Assembly (NCBI RefSeq): GCF_001625215.2
Contig: NC_030383.2
Location: 54,928,380 to 54,992,379, forward strand
Direction of reading: 5' to 3'
Origin: Daucus carota subsp. sativus
Lineage: Eukaryota > Streptophyta > Magnoliopsida > Apiales > Apiaceae
Length of the DNA: 64,000 nucleotides
The translations under genes were made by a program, and so were the position numbers. A model generated the notes under the pieces. That model saw nothing but the letters and a program-made list of their open reading frames with translations, was not told the origin of the DNA and ran no database searches. Shown here piece after piece: positions 47,477 through 58,685 of the stretch (within the stretch, counting starts at the first letter, position 1; every line of letters starts with the position of its first letter).

Positions 47477-47934
47477 CGATTTTATATCTCAGATGAAACG
47501 TAGTGGAAAGTTAGTTTTAGATAAGCATGGAATTTGTAGTGTGGAGTACTCAAATTTCAATAGATTTGTATCTACTAGGAGTATCGACGAAGAAAATTGG
47601 TTTGAATACAAAGAGTGTGTATTGACAAATTGTGCATACGTCAATTTACAGGATTTTTCTGTAAATTTGATATATTAATAATCTCAATAGATATTTTTTT
47701 TTTGTCACATCTCAATAGATATACTTAATTAAATTTGATTAATTAATAATCTCAATAAATTAATAGATATAGGAGTCTAATTTACAGGATTTTACTGTAT
47801 CAGCTGTTGAGGTATTTGCCTCCTATGTATAGTTAAATTGCTATATACATGTAAGATGGAAAGTTTTTGAAATAGATTAAATGTCAATGGGGATTGTATT
47901 ATGTCTGATCGGACCATTTTAATAGTGCATAAAA

Positions 47935-48115
47935 TTAGGTGTTTGCGGTGCGGACGGTGCGGTTTTTTTCTAAAACCGTATATCAATCCCATATGTGGTT
48001 TGGTTAAATATTCAAACCGCGATCGCACCACGTAAATTAAAAAATACGTAAACCACACCACATAAATGCAGTGCGGTGCGGTATTGTTTATGTGGTTTGT
48101 GCGGTCTAACGATTT
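47935..48115. mobile_element. GCGGTGCGG-rich TIR-like element
   Basis: Left: GTTTGCGGTGCGGACGGTGC; right: GCAGTGCGGTGCGGTATTGT and GTGGTTTGTGCGGTC, with CCACACCAC and AACCGCGATCGCACC in the centre pairing with the ends. It resembles the element at 51335-51515. Composition differs strongly from the AT-rich surroundings. Target duplication not resolved. Confidence 0.55.
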
Positions 48116-48774
48116 TATTTTCAGAATTTTATAAAAATCAAAATTAAAAATCACATTACGAATACAAACTCAAATTCAACTTCATTGGTTGGCATACTGG
48201 ACATGAGCCATTACAGTGCTATATTAAAGAGAAGTACAATATTTCAAATGAATCGAATCAAATAAGCTAATATTAGGTTACAGTAATGACTATTGGAATA
48301 TGAAATATAGTACGTTCCTATATAGACTGGGTCTTAAATACTTTCTTGTGCCAAAATAAATCATGAAGTCAATATAATCTTTTAATAAACAAAGATGTAA
48401 TATATTAATATAAGAATAATATATGTATATAATTATTGAATATAAATATTATATATATATAGGGGGAGGTTCAAAAGAGACCGAGGCAATGCGAGAGACT
48501 CGAGAGACCAGCTCTAGAACCGTTGGATGAGTTTAAAATATGTGGCCAGATTTACTATACGTTATATTAGTATAAAACCTGTATAATTCGTATAAGGGCA
48601 GTAGATGGAATGGTTTAATTGTTAAAAATAAAAATACGTACGTTTCAGTGTATCAATCACAGATTCATGATTAAACCTTCCTTTTAATTAAAAAGATTAT
48701 GCAGACAATCTACATCCCTGATTGATGCCTGTTCATATTTCTATTTTTTTCTGCGTTCATGCTCAAGTCTATCA

Positions 48775-51365
48775 ATGGAGATCAATAAATCTTATCAAGC
48801 TTGTTCTAGTATGTATATTTGAATCTATCATTTAAGTTATTGGCTTCTTTTAAACATACAATGGACAGAACAAGTTTTATTCTTATTGTTTTGCAGATTC
48901 TTCAAGCAACAGTTTACCCGAGGGTTCCAATCTTTTTGATGGTGTTGATCTTGAGAACCTTGGAAAGGACTGGATTCCCGAATGTCCCGACAGGTCAAAA
49001 CCTAGAATGGGTCAACGTTTCAGTGATCTTGATCAGGGCTATATCTTTTATAAGGAATATGGCAGACAATCTGGATTCGATGTACGTCGTTCAACCGAAA
49101 AGAGTGATAGGTTTGGTAACACTATAACAAAGTATTACGTGTGTTCTAGGTCAGGTAGGCTGGAAGACAAAAATCTTGATGAGAACACAAAAAGAAGAAG
49201 AACTATATCAACAAAGTGCGAATGTCATGCAGAACTTGTGCTTGGGATTCACGACGGTGGAGGATTTTTTGTTAAAAAATTTACAGAGGCTCACAATCAT
49301 CCGTTTGCAGGCAAGGGGGGAATGCAATTCTTGAGGTGCAGCAGGTCCCTCTCTGATTTCCATATGAGGTTCATTGTTGATGCTTCTAAATCAAACATTG
49401 GTGCCTCACGAGCTTTTACCATTCTAAAGTCCATGATTGGTTCATATGAGGATATAGGAGCTACTGTTGTTGATTTTAAAAACTTTTCTAGGGATATTAA
49501 AAAACATATTGGGAAGCACGATGCTGATATGATTATTCAGAAATTCAAGGATATACAAGATTCTTCAGACCCCCATTTTAGATTTGAATAGCGAACTGAC
49601 TCACATAATCATCTAACTCAACTATTCTGGGCAGACGGTGATTGCAGAAAAAATTATGAAGTTTTTGGTGATGCGGTTTCATTTGATGCAACGTATAGGA
49701 CAAACAGGTATTCTGGTTAATATTTTACGATATATAGTTCGGTATACAAGTTGCCAACTAATATTTTTTATTTTCTAAAGGTATGGAATGGTTTTTATTC
49801 CGCTAGTGGGGATAGATAACCATTGGAAGAGTGTAACTTTTGGTGCAATATTGCTTGAGAAGGAAGATAACGATAACTATATATGGGCCTGTGAATCCTT
49901 CAAGAAAGTTTTTGTCAAGAATCCTAAATGTATAATCACAGATCAGGACCTTGCAATGAAGGTTGCTCTCCAAACTTGCTTTCCGTTAGTTAAGCATCGT
50001 CTTTGCATGTGGCATATAATGAAAAAATTTCCCTCAAAGGTAGAATATTGTCTTTCCACAGTTTGTGTTCAATCATGTTTGATAGTATGTGTTTCTATAA
50101 TCAAATCACCACGCAATTCTATATCTGTCTTTCTATACGCTATAATTTTTGTATTAAACATATAAACTTGTTCTAACTTTTTCTATAATATGTTCTAACT
50201 TTTGTTCTAACCGTGATATATGTAGCTTGGTACTGTTTTCTGCGCCGAGTCAGGCTTCATGGAGAAACTTAACCAGTTTATCTGGTCAGATCACATTACT
50301 CCAGAAGAGTTTGAACAAGGATGGTCTGATGCTATTGAAGAATTTGACTTGAGTGACAATGTATGGCTCAGGGAAATGTTTGAACTGAGGAATTTTTGGA
50401 TTCCAGCATACTTTAATGACGAGCCAATGGTTGGCCTTCTCCGAACAACATCTAGATCAGAGAGTTCTAATTTTTATTTTGGCAATTATGTTCAAAGAGG
50501 AGACACACTTTCAGAGTTTTATCTCTGTTATCAAAGTGCAATTGACAAACAGAGGAATAACTCGAAGAAATTGACCCACTATGATGATTTCACACCAAAG
50601 TTAATCACTGACAGAGAGATTGAGAAGGATGCACTGAGGCTTTACACCAGGGCTATGTTCTATAAAGTACAGGAGGAGATCAAAGCTAGTAGTATGGATA
50701 TTGTCGTCTTGAGCATGAATTTTTCGGAGAATACAAGAACAATAATGATTCAAGACACATTCAAAAAGGGAATCACTTTCAAGGTTTGTAATAATCAACA
50801 TGTTCATTGTCATTTGCAAGAACTACAATGATGTATTTTTATATTTGGTAGGATTTCTATGATTATCCAGCTAAAATGTATCATTTTTCAGGTTGCAGTT
50901 AACATGGAAACAAACAATATTGAATGTTCGTGCAAACTTTTCACCAGAGCTGGTTACCTATGCTCTCATGCTTTTTTCTGCCTTGGCATATGTGGAATAA
51001 AATTAATACCAAGACAGGATGTATGCAACATGTGGCTGAAGAATGCCATAGAGCGTTTCAGTACACTAGAGCTTGGAGAAATATCTGATACTGGTACAAC
51101 ACAGTTATCTAGACGGGTTAAGTCGCAAGATTGTTGGTTTGAATTTCAGGGTTGTCTCAGTGATGCATCTGGAAATGCCGATATTTTGGAGTATATTAGA
51201 AGTGGCCTGAGTAGTATGCGTAAGCACATTACAGTGACAATGAAGAAGCCAAGGACACGATTGAATTCTGAACAAATTGAAGAATTAATAGATTCTCGTG
51301 TTGTTGAAGAGGTGACCATATATATATTATATGTGGTGCGGTGTGGTTTATATCACGATACCTAA
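48775..51365 (+). pseudogene. FAR1/FHY3-related (FRS) gene with one in-frame TAG
   Basis: Exons 48775-48808, 48897-49707, 49781-50039, 50226-50783 and 50892 to 51311 or 51365; all introns GT-AG with matching phase. FAR1 DNA-binding region: FYKEYGRQSGFDVRRS, CSRSGR, TKCECHAEL, AHNHPF. Mutator-transposase-derived core: LFWADGDCRKNYEVFGDAVSFDATYRTN, YGMVFIPLVGIDNHW, ITDQDLAMKVAL, CMWHIMKKFPSK. SWIM zinc finger: IECSCKLFTRAGYLCSHAF. FRS proteins are transcription factors domesticated from Mutator-like transposases. Codon 243 (49589-49591) is TAG between HFRFE and RTDSHNHL; everything else stays open, so the damage is small and recent, or the base is a sequencing or assembly error. The C-terminus runs into a repeat at 51335. 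Confidence 0.8.
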
Positions 51366-51515
51366 ATATAAAACCACAACCCGCACTGCACCGCGCGGTT
51401 TGTAAAAAATTCAACTCGCGACAGCACCACAAAAATTTAAAACCACGTTTTGTGGTGCAGTTTGATGCGGTGTGGACGGTTTGTACGGTGTGGGCGGTCC
51501 GGTGAACGCCCCGAC
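51335..51515. mobile_element. GTGCGGTGTGG-rich TIR-like element
   Basis: TGTGGTGCGGTGTGGTTTAT at the left, GCGGTGTGGACGGTTTGTAC at the right, and ACCGCGCGGTTTGTAAAAAA in the centre. Related to 47935-48115. It begins at or just before the end of the FRS reading frame and probably supplies its present stop. Confidence 0.55.
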
Positions 51516-51786
51516 AAAAAACTACGCATCATTTAACACTAAATATTTTAAAACAGAAAAAATTATCTCTTTTAAAATTCTTCATTTACAGGGTTATATT
51601 CATTCCATCCTTGATTGTGTGTATTTATTATGCCTGGTGTCTTAAGTTGTGTTTGTATATATAACTCAAATATCAAATATTATATTTCAAAAATATTATT
51701 TGAAAAAATAATTTTGAAATATAAAAAGGACAAGTGTTATGTAATAATTAAAATTTTACAAAAGAATGTGAAAGATATATATATAT

Positions 51787-52207
51787 AGGCCAACATTCTA
51801 GAGAGGGACCCCTTATATGGAGTTACATAGTGCGCCACTATAAATCATCAATTTTATTATAAATTCTGTTATAAAATACATATAAAATGTGATTCTAATA
51901 TAGAATACTATAAAATATATCTATTTTAAGTAATTTAACACTTAAAATTTGATGAAAAAAATATATTTTCGAAACTGATTCTACAACAGAATAATTCTGG
52001 ATGATTATTATTCTGTTATAGAATCATGTTGAGATATTGCATAATTTTAGATGATCTTTGGAATAAAAAAATTTTATAACTTCGTTTTCGGTTTAATAAT
52101 CAAAATTTGCAATTATATTTCATAAAAAATATAATGAAATATATATTATGTGTATATTTATAATGATGTGCTACGTAACTCCATATAAGAGGGTATGCTA
52201 TGGAGTG

Positions 52208-52212
<5 letters not shown>
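51787..52212. mobile_element. TIR element with TATATGGAGTTACRTAG arms
   Basis: CTTATATGGAGTTACATAGT near the left end pairs with GCTACGTAACTCCATATAAG near the right end; outer ends ATTCTAGAGAGGGACC and GGAGTGCTACCC pair more loosely. Length about 426 bp, AT-rich inside, no ORF. It borders a TA microsatellite. Confidence 0.65.

Positions 52213-52213
<1 letters not shown>

Positions 52214-52275
<62 letters not shown>
52214..52275. repeat. (AT)n microsatellite
   Basis: About 31 uninterrupted AT units. Confidence 0.97.
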
Positions 52276-52280
<5 letters not shown>

Positions 52281-52316
52281 AATTATAACTAATCAAACAT
52301 AAAAATAGATTTAATA

Positions 52317-53624
52317 ATCCAGAAATGGAAACCAGGAAATTTTCTCTACAACGTCTCTTTCTTTTTCTTGCCTGGCAGCCGGGGGCTTCCACCGAATCTC
52401 TACAGGTGGAAAACCCCAAAATCTTTTATTTTCTTTATTTGTTCTTCCTTCTTTTAATAGAATGTGTTTTAAGGTTTAATTTTCCTAAAAATCTTCGTTG
52501 TTAGGTAAGATTAGTTTGTTTTCTTAAGTTTTGGTATTAGTTTGTTTTTTCGGATCTAAGGATTCAAAACTTTTTCCAATTTGGCCTTCTTTCTCTTAGA
52601 TCTCAATTCCACGGAGTTACGGATTTCTCGTTCTTCTCGGTGATTTTGTTCTCGACAGTGGTCGGAGTTATCATGTTTTTGTGGGTTTGTTCTCAGATAT
52701 GAGGCTTTCTCAACAGCCAGAGATACCAGTGCCGTGAGTTTAGACTCCAGTCCGCCCACTGCTTTTTCCAACTCCTCCAAACGCTGACTCACTGTAGGTG
52801 TGGAAGTGGCCATGGAACGAGACGCTCTGATACCACTTGTGATGAAGTGGATCGGCTATTTTCAATTTAACAACCCTAATTGCGAAAAATAGGCAACTAA
52901 CAACACAAATACGACTTAAATATTACTCAATAGAGAGTCTCAACACAGATTGCAAGCAAAACAGAGAAACGGATTACAAATGGCATGGACTGTTCGAGAG
53001 GTCCAGCGGCTCTCCCCAAAACCCTAAATTACTTCACTCTTTGCATAAGAAACCCTTCCTTCTGTTTTCCCCCTTTTAACAATCTATTCTTTCCTCTGCC
53101 AGCTGGCACTCTTCTAGCCACATATCTTTTATTCTTTTCCATGCTCCATTTGACCCTTAGTCCTTGTTGACTCCACTATCTTTGTATTTCCTCCTTATAT
53201 AAACTTTTGCTTCCCCTGCCTGATTTACCCCTGTCGTGACAGATTGTCTTGGTTTAGCTAGTATTTCTTTTTCGCATTTTCAAATCTAAGGTTAATAGGT
53301 TGTGGTTTTGGTTTTGGTTTTTGTTGTCTCATCGTTTGTGTGAGTTTTTATTGTCTCACCATCTTTGTGAGTATGGTGTTTGTTTTAGTAATAAAAGTTG
53401 TTAGGAGATTGCATTCTCAGTTGATAGCTCAAACTGGTTATGACGGAAGCGAATGTGGCGAAGCATGTGTATATATCATCTTCAACAAATCACGTGATTT
53501 TATCAGCAGGAAGAATGGATTAATGAGTGATCGTTTATGTGTTTTGTTTGTTCGACGCGACTGTTTATGTAGATGTCGTATGCCTTTTTATTAATGAATG
53601 ACCTCATTTATAAAAAAAAAAAAA
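52317..53624 (+). mobile_element. Non-autonomous poly(A) retroposon, copy 2, interrupted
   Basis: Shares with copy 1 (14934-15616) the blocks GGGGCTTC...GGTGGAAAACCCCAAA, the TCTCAC...TGTGAG leader, AATAAAAG...GCATTCTCAGTTGATAGCTCAAAC and TTGTTCGACGCGACTGTTTATG, and ends in A13 at 53612-53624. The segment 52556-53241 is a foreign LTR-element piece. Without it the copy would be about 620 bp, like copy 1. The 5' border and the short target repeat (TTTAATA) are uncertain. Confidence 0.7.
52556..53241 (-). mobile_element. Truncated LTR retrotransposon: LTR, primer site and gag start
   Basis: On the minus strand: LTR 53241-52838 (TGTCACGACAGGGG ... TTCATCACA), immediately followed by AGTGGTATCAGAGC, the Met-tRNA primer site, then a short frame from 52813 beginning MATSTPTVSQRLEELEKAVG that stops after 85 aa at 52556. 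The frame looks like the start of a gag with a coiled coil; everything downstream, including the other LTR, is missing. Inserted into the poly(A) retroposon. Confidence 0.8.
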
Positions 53625-53795
53625 TTTAATATATTCATCGAGTGTCTCAGCTGGTTGAAGATGTTGTTTTTAAGGACTTACTCAGGATCATAGGAAGTCA
53701 GGAATAAATGAATTGTCATGTTTGATAGATATAATGTGCTAATAATTTTCCAAAGTAGTTGAGATACGTAAAATTAATTTAAATACCGAACTATA

Positions 53796-54490
53796 TGTTA
53801 GACAATCTGTGCAAAAAAACCAATATATGTGTTTGTGTGTGCGAAACAGAAGAAGAATGAAGGAGACAGATTAAACAGAAGGATATGAAGAAAATCCGAG
53901 TCCAGTGCGAAACTGTCTCCTTAAAGCGTATTCGCTTCCGCACCGTATGTGTGGAACGAAAGCTTCCCAGGATAAAATGGATTGCGATGTCGTTAACAAG
54001 AACGGCACCTTCGGCGAGTTTGAATCGAACAAGACAACTATCACCGAAGAGATTTAGAGTTGTGGTATTGAGAGAGAAAGAGAGAGGAGGAGGAGGCGGA
54101 TGTGTTTGATGATACAAAATCCTGCAACCTATATGGGTATTTATAGGTGAAGAAAGACTTGTGCACTACTCTTTTTCATAATTAATCGTCATTAATTACA
54201 GAATCGGTGTAAAACTTGCACGCCACACTATTCCATAAATAATATGAAATAGAATCAAATAAATATTTGCAAGTTATTATATCCCATATATAATCTGAAA
54301 CAGAATCAGATTAAATATATCAAGATATACACCATATCAATTAATCTGAAACAAAATCAAATTAATTTTTACCATAATATTTGAGCCAAATTCCACTTAG
54401 AAAAAACAATTTCCATTATCAAAAAGTTATCATCATATCTCACACATAATGCTCAAAATATTATTTACCTTATACCCATATTTTCCAACA
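53796..54490 (-). mobile_element. Solo LTR with target duplication CTATA
   Basis: On the minus strand it begins TGTTGGAAAATATGGG and ends TTGTCTAACA, with CTATA directly on both sides (53791-53795, 54491-54495). It includes CACCTATAAATACCC, a TATA box, followed by a CT-rich transcribed leader. The 695 bp show no internal region, so homologous recombination between two LTRs removed it. The 108-codon ORF inside is part of the LTR. Confidence 0.85.
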
Positions 54491-55375
54491 CTATATATAA
54501 AAGAAGGTAGAATTAACTTTCCTTAATCATTACTCCAGTTAGTTACATTCTCTGCCGAGGAAAGAGCCACTTCATCACCCAAAATTTCACGGGATACGCT
54601 AATGTTTGTGGGTTTAGTGGTGAGAGTGATTAATAAGGGGTAAATACATTTGATCTTGTGTTTGGGAGCCGCCGATGTGGCTGCGTTCGAAGTCAAGGTC
54701 ACTGTATGCTGAAGAAAATTTCAAAGTATGACCAACTTATATAGGAGGCTTGATCCAGCACTCCAAAACGTGACGCTTACTGTTTTACGAGTCAGCCATC
54801 CACCACTTGTTAATCGTAAGGTTTCCGTAAATATTAGTACGTTTATTTTTAGAGTATTAATGATAATCTGCCTAATACGCCATTTTAATGGAGCATATAG
54901 TCCCTGCGGGGAACTAGAATTTTGATTGATTCGGTTAGTAGACTCTTTAGCTGATCTGGATGTTAATCATTTTTTCTAAAATTGGTGATAAATCGTGATT
55001 AAACATTGATTAATTTATTTTTCGTATTTTATTGAGTTTATTATTCAGCTAATCATCTTATTAATTTCTGATTAATCTTGTCTTCATCGTTTAAGATGGA
55101 TTTTCGCTTTTTGCAACATTGATATTGATACATTATCTATTTAGATTTATTGTAATATATTTTTTTATAAATTTTTTATTCGAGTGATAAATTCATTTAT
55201 TTAAAAAATATAAATATTAAATAAATCGTTCAACAAATATATCCTACCAATCTCATTTTAAACTAATTCTGTACTTAATTTTCATTTTACCAATTTATTA
55301 TGCAAACAAAATTTTCGTTTTGATGTCTGAAAACCATTCTCCCAGTTAAACTATTCTAAACATGTTCATTGACTT

Positions 55376-55480
55376 GAGCATGATTGGATAGCCTAGTGAT
55401 GGGTTTATCTTCTGTTGTTTCGGGACATCCTTATACTAAATTATAAGGCATATAAGCCTGCATTGTCAAAAAAAAAAAAA
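55376..55480 (+). mobile_element. Short SINE with poly(A) tail
   Basis: About 105 bp with an A-box-like TAGCCTAGTGATGGG, ending in A13 and flanked by AAACATGTTCATTGACTT (55358-55375 and again at 55478-55495). The exact direct repeat and the tail identify a target-primed insertion. Family name not recognised. Confidence 0.8.
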
Positions 55481-55495
55481 CATGTTCATTGACTT

Positions 55496-58400
55496 TGTCA
55501 ACTTTTTACTTGTTGAGACAACACAATGACCAGTGCATAGCAGAACTTTGAAGTGGCTCAAAGACTCAAAGTCCTGGTTTCCGGGCTACATTTGCGAAAG
55601 GCGTGAAGAGATTCAACCCATTAATCAGCTTCACAAGAAAAAGATTCTAATTCGATGACACGTTAATAGTAGTATAACTTTTCTGCGAAATCACATCCAT
55701 CTGTGTTACATTTAAATCCAATTTTTGTGATTTTTTCAGAAAAGGTAAATCAGTTACATTTAAATTTCAGAACTGCTTTGATAACTTAATATGATATACT
55801 AGGAACTATGTTTGCTAACGTTTCCTCAATCTCGAAAGTTATAAGATCCCGTTAGAAAATATTTGAACGATTTTTCCGAAACTCGTAAATTAAAAATAAA
55901 ATATAATTTACTTCATCGAAAATATAATAAATTACGAGTTAGTGGTAGTCCCTGTCTCGAAACCATGTCATTTTACGAAAAACACGAATGAACTTCAGAC
56001 TTTTAACAAAAATCAGGTGCTCTAGTCTTTGTTTCTCTGCTACTGTAACATCACAGACGTGTTTACAGCATAATTTTAAAGTTTAGCTAGTGTTTAAGGA
56101 GTCAGTGTTATCCAAAATCTATACATAATTACATATACAAACTGGTAAAGCTAAGTGGAAAGGTAGTATGATGTGTGATACTTTTGCTCGAGAGTGAAGG
56201 GACTAAAAAGATAATATATAAAACTCGGATATTATTCATCGACTTAATTTTACACATCATTAACACGGAGCTTAACTATTAATGACGTTATTTACCATTC
56301 TTTTGAAGCTCAAACAGAAACCACAGGTGACTTTTGCTTGCATCTGTGCAAAAGCTAGGTGCATAAAGTCATCTTTTTGACTCTAGCTATATTTTGTTCC
56401 TTCCATACTTCATTGTGCAATAAAGTTGAAGGTTTGCAAATTTGTTATTCTCGCAGGGAATATATGAAGTTGTAGATTCGGGAGGCTCTGCCGCGTAGCA
56501 TATCTTGATAAAGATGGCAGGTCGCCAACACATACAAAGAGAGAAATTTCATGAATTCGATTAATAAATACAAGATTTTTATCTCATCTATTAGTGTTTG
56601 AATCAAAAAATTAGTTGCTCGAAACAGAAAATTGAGAATTAAACCATTCTCAAACAACATCTTAATATTTCATATCATTCTCATTCTCATTAATCTCCAT
56701 TACTAGTCTTTGATTCTCAATTCTATGCTCAATCCAAACATATTTTAAAATTAATATTTGTTCAGAATCAAGATATTTAATTTTTGAAATTTGGTTATTG
56801 ATTGTTATTTGTTCCATACGAATTTGCACGTACTAGAAATTTAAATTTGATATATGAGTGTTTGTAATCAAGTTGATATCTAATTTTTTTGTCAAAGAAA
56901 AAAAGTTGATATCTAATTTATTATATTTTAGCTTTTTTATATAAGGAGATGAGATTACATGGTATTTATATTAAAATGAACCTAGATCGTAACACATACT
57001 ATGCAAAGAGTGATACAGACAGTCTCGTGAATAATTATAAATTCTCTGATTGTTGCCACCTTTTGCTTGTATTGATGAGTAATTTGTCATTACTTGTTTT
57101 TTAAACACAATCAGTTGATGTGAAGACAAATAGAGGTTTTCTTATCAAAGCACACGCATTGCACACTGAACGGTTTGTAGTTAAAACTCAGACTATTTGC
57201 CACCTTAGGAATCTTCATTATGTCGATTATATCTATAGGCCCCATAAGAATCAACTTCAACCCTAACGTCAAATTATAGTTCTGTGACACTCCTCGTTTT
57301 TTATATGTTTTTCTAACAAATAAATTTGTAATATTTAATATAATAATAGATATTACTGGTGAGAGTCGAAATTAATCAACAGACTATAGATCTATAAAAG
57401 GACGAGAATACAACAAATTTGTAAAGCACAAAAATGAAGTTTTATATTAAATTTACTTAAAGTTGTGTAATTTATACTTTTTTCCATATTTCTCGTAGTT
57501 TAAGTATTTATTATGAACTAGATTTTATAATATTATGTTAAAAATTATATCATTATAAAATAAATGAGAAAAGATTCCAGAAGTCATAAAATACACAAGT
57601 AATGAGCTGAGAGAAATGACCCATGCTATCATTTATTAATATTGGATAATCTAGCAATTTTGTATGTTGGTATTTTCGGAAAACAAAAGATCGTGTTGCA
57701 TTTGGGTCTGAAAATCCCTGAAAAACGTAAAACGATCGTGCGTTTAGGATTTCAGAACGCTAAGTTAAGAAAGAAAAGTTTTAGACGATTTAGCGTTTTA
57801 AATTATAAAATGATAACTAACGATCATCTTCTTCGACACTTATATTTGAGGTCATTTTTTTCCGATCTTGAACAATAAGGACGGACATGCAAAATACAAC
57901 AATCTATTTTAAAATATAACTTTCGGTTTCCAAAATAATAAAATAATTAATTTTAACTTTAGTACTTTCTTAACGTATAACTAACCAGATTTACACACAG
58001 TCCCAACACTGGAGATCTCTTACCCAGAGGTACATATTCACACTCACAACATCAAAAGTTAGCCCAAGACTACCCAAAAAAAGAAGAAGAAGCCCAATCT
58101 CAATCATCTTCTCCCTGCAGGTCTTGTGCTTCTCATTATTTCCCCAGTTTCATAAAACACATTATTCATGAATAATGTCCATCAATCGCGGGAAAGAGAA
58201 AAATTCAGGAAGAATATTTAAAATATTTAAAGTGAACGGTTTTTAAAACATGCAATAAATGTTTCTCTTACTTAATTCCTTTTTTTCAATTTCATAAAGA
58301 AAATGTCACTATAATAAAAACCAGGAGAGTGTAAAATTTCGAGGACTCAGATTTTGTAAAAATCTATTTTAAACAATGAACACACTTATTTTGGTCATCC

Positions 58401-58685
58401 TTTTCCTTCAAAACCTCGTAGCCTCTCTCCCTCGGCACTCGAAAATTAAATTTTCACCCAAATCCACTTCCACTTTTTTCCTTTCGATCTTTCTCTCTCC
58501 TCCTTGCATCAATTCACTATTCATTCTGCAAATTTCAAATAAAAATTTCACCTATATTGATCGAAAACTCTCGATATCACCCGCATGAGAAATCCATGCA
58601 TATATTTTACGTGCATTTTGCACACATGATTCGCATGCAATAACTATATGTGTACGTAGAAGGCCGTATATATAAATCGGTTAAT
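55496..58685. other. Intergenic region upstream of PI-PLC
   Basis: No gene recognised. ORFs such as 57642-57878 have no domain and skewed composition. The PI-PLC promoter must lie in the right part; 58376-58600 is CT-rich on the plus strand, as is common for a 5' leader. Confidence 0.5.

Larger units (their letters stand above)
41479..48774. other. Long gene-free region
   Basis: About 7.3 kb between the membrane-protein gene and the FAR1-related gene. It holds the MITEs listed separately, a degenerate Stowaway-like end near 42640-42710, and short ORFs without domains. From 48463 a GGGGGAGGTTCAAAAGAGACC motif looks like one end of a TIR element whose partner end was not found. Confidence 0.5.

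Noticed and set aside
49589..49591. TAG as recoded or read-through codon
   Set aside because: No supporting context for recoding was visible; simple mutation or error is more likely.
53791..54117. 108-codon minus-strand ORF beginning MYHQTHPPPPP
   Set aside because: Lies within the solo LTR (53796-54490), in its transcribed leader, and shows no domain.
57642..57878. 78-codon ORF upstream of PI-PLC
   Set aside because: No recognisable domain or splice partner; basic composition typical of random AT-rich frames.
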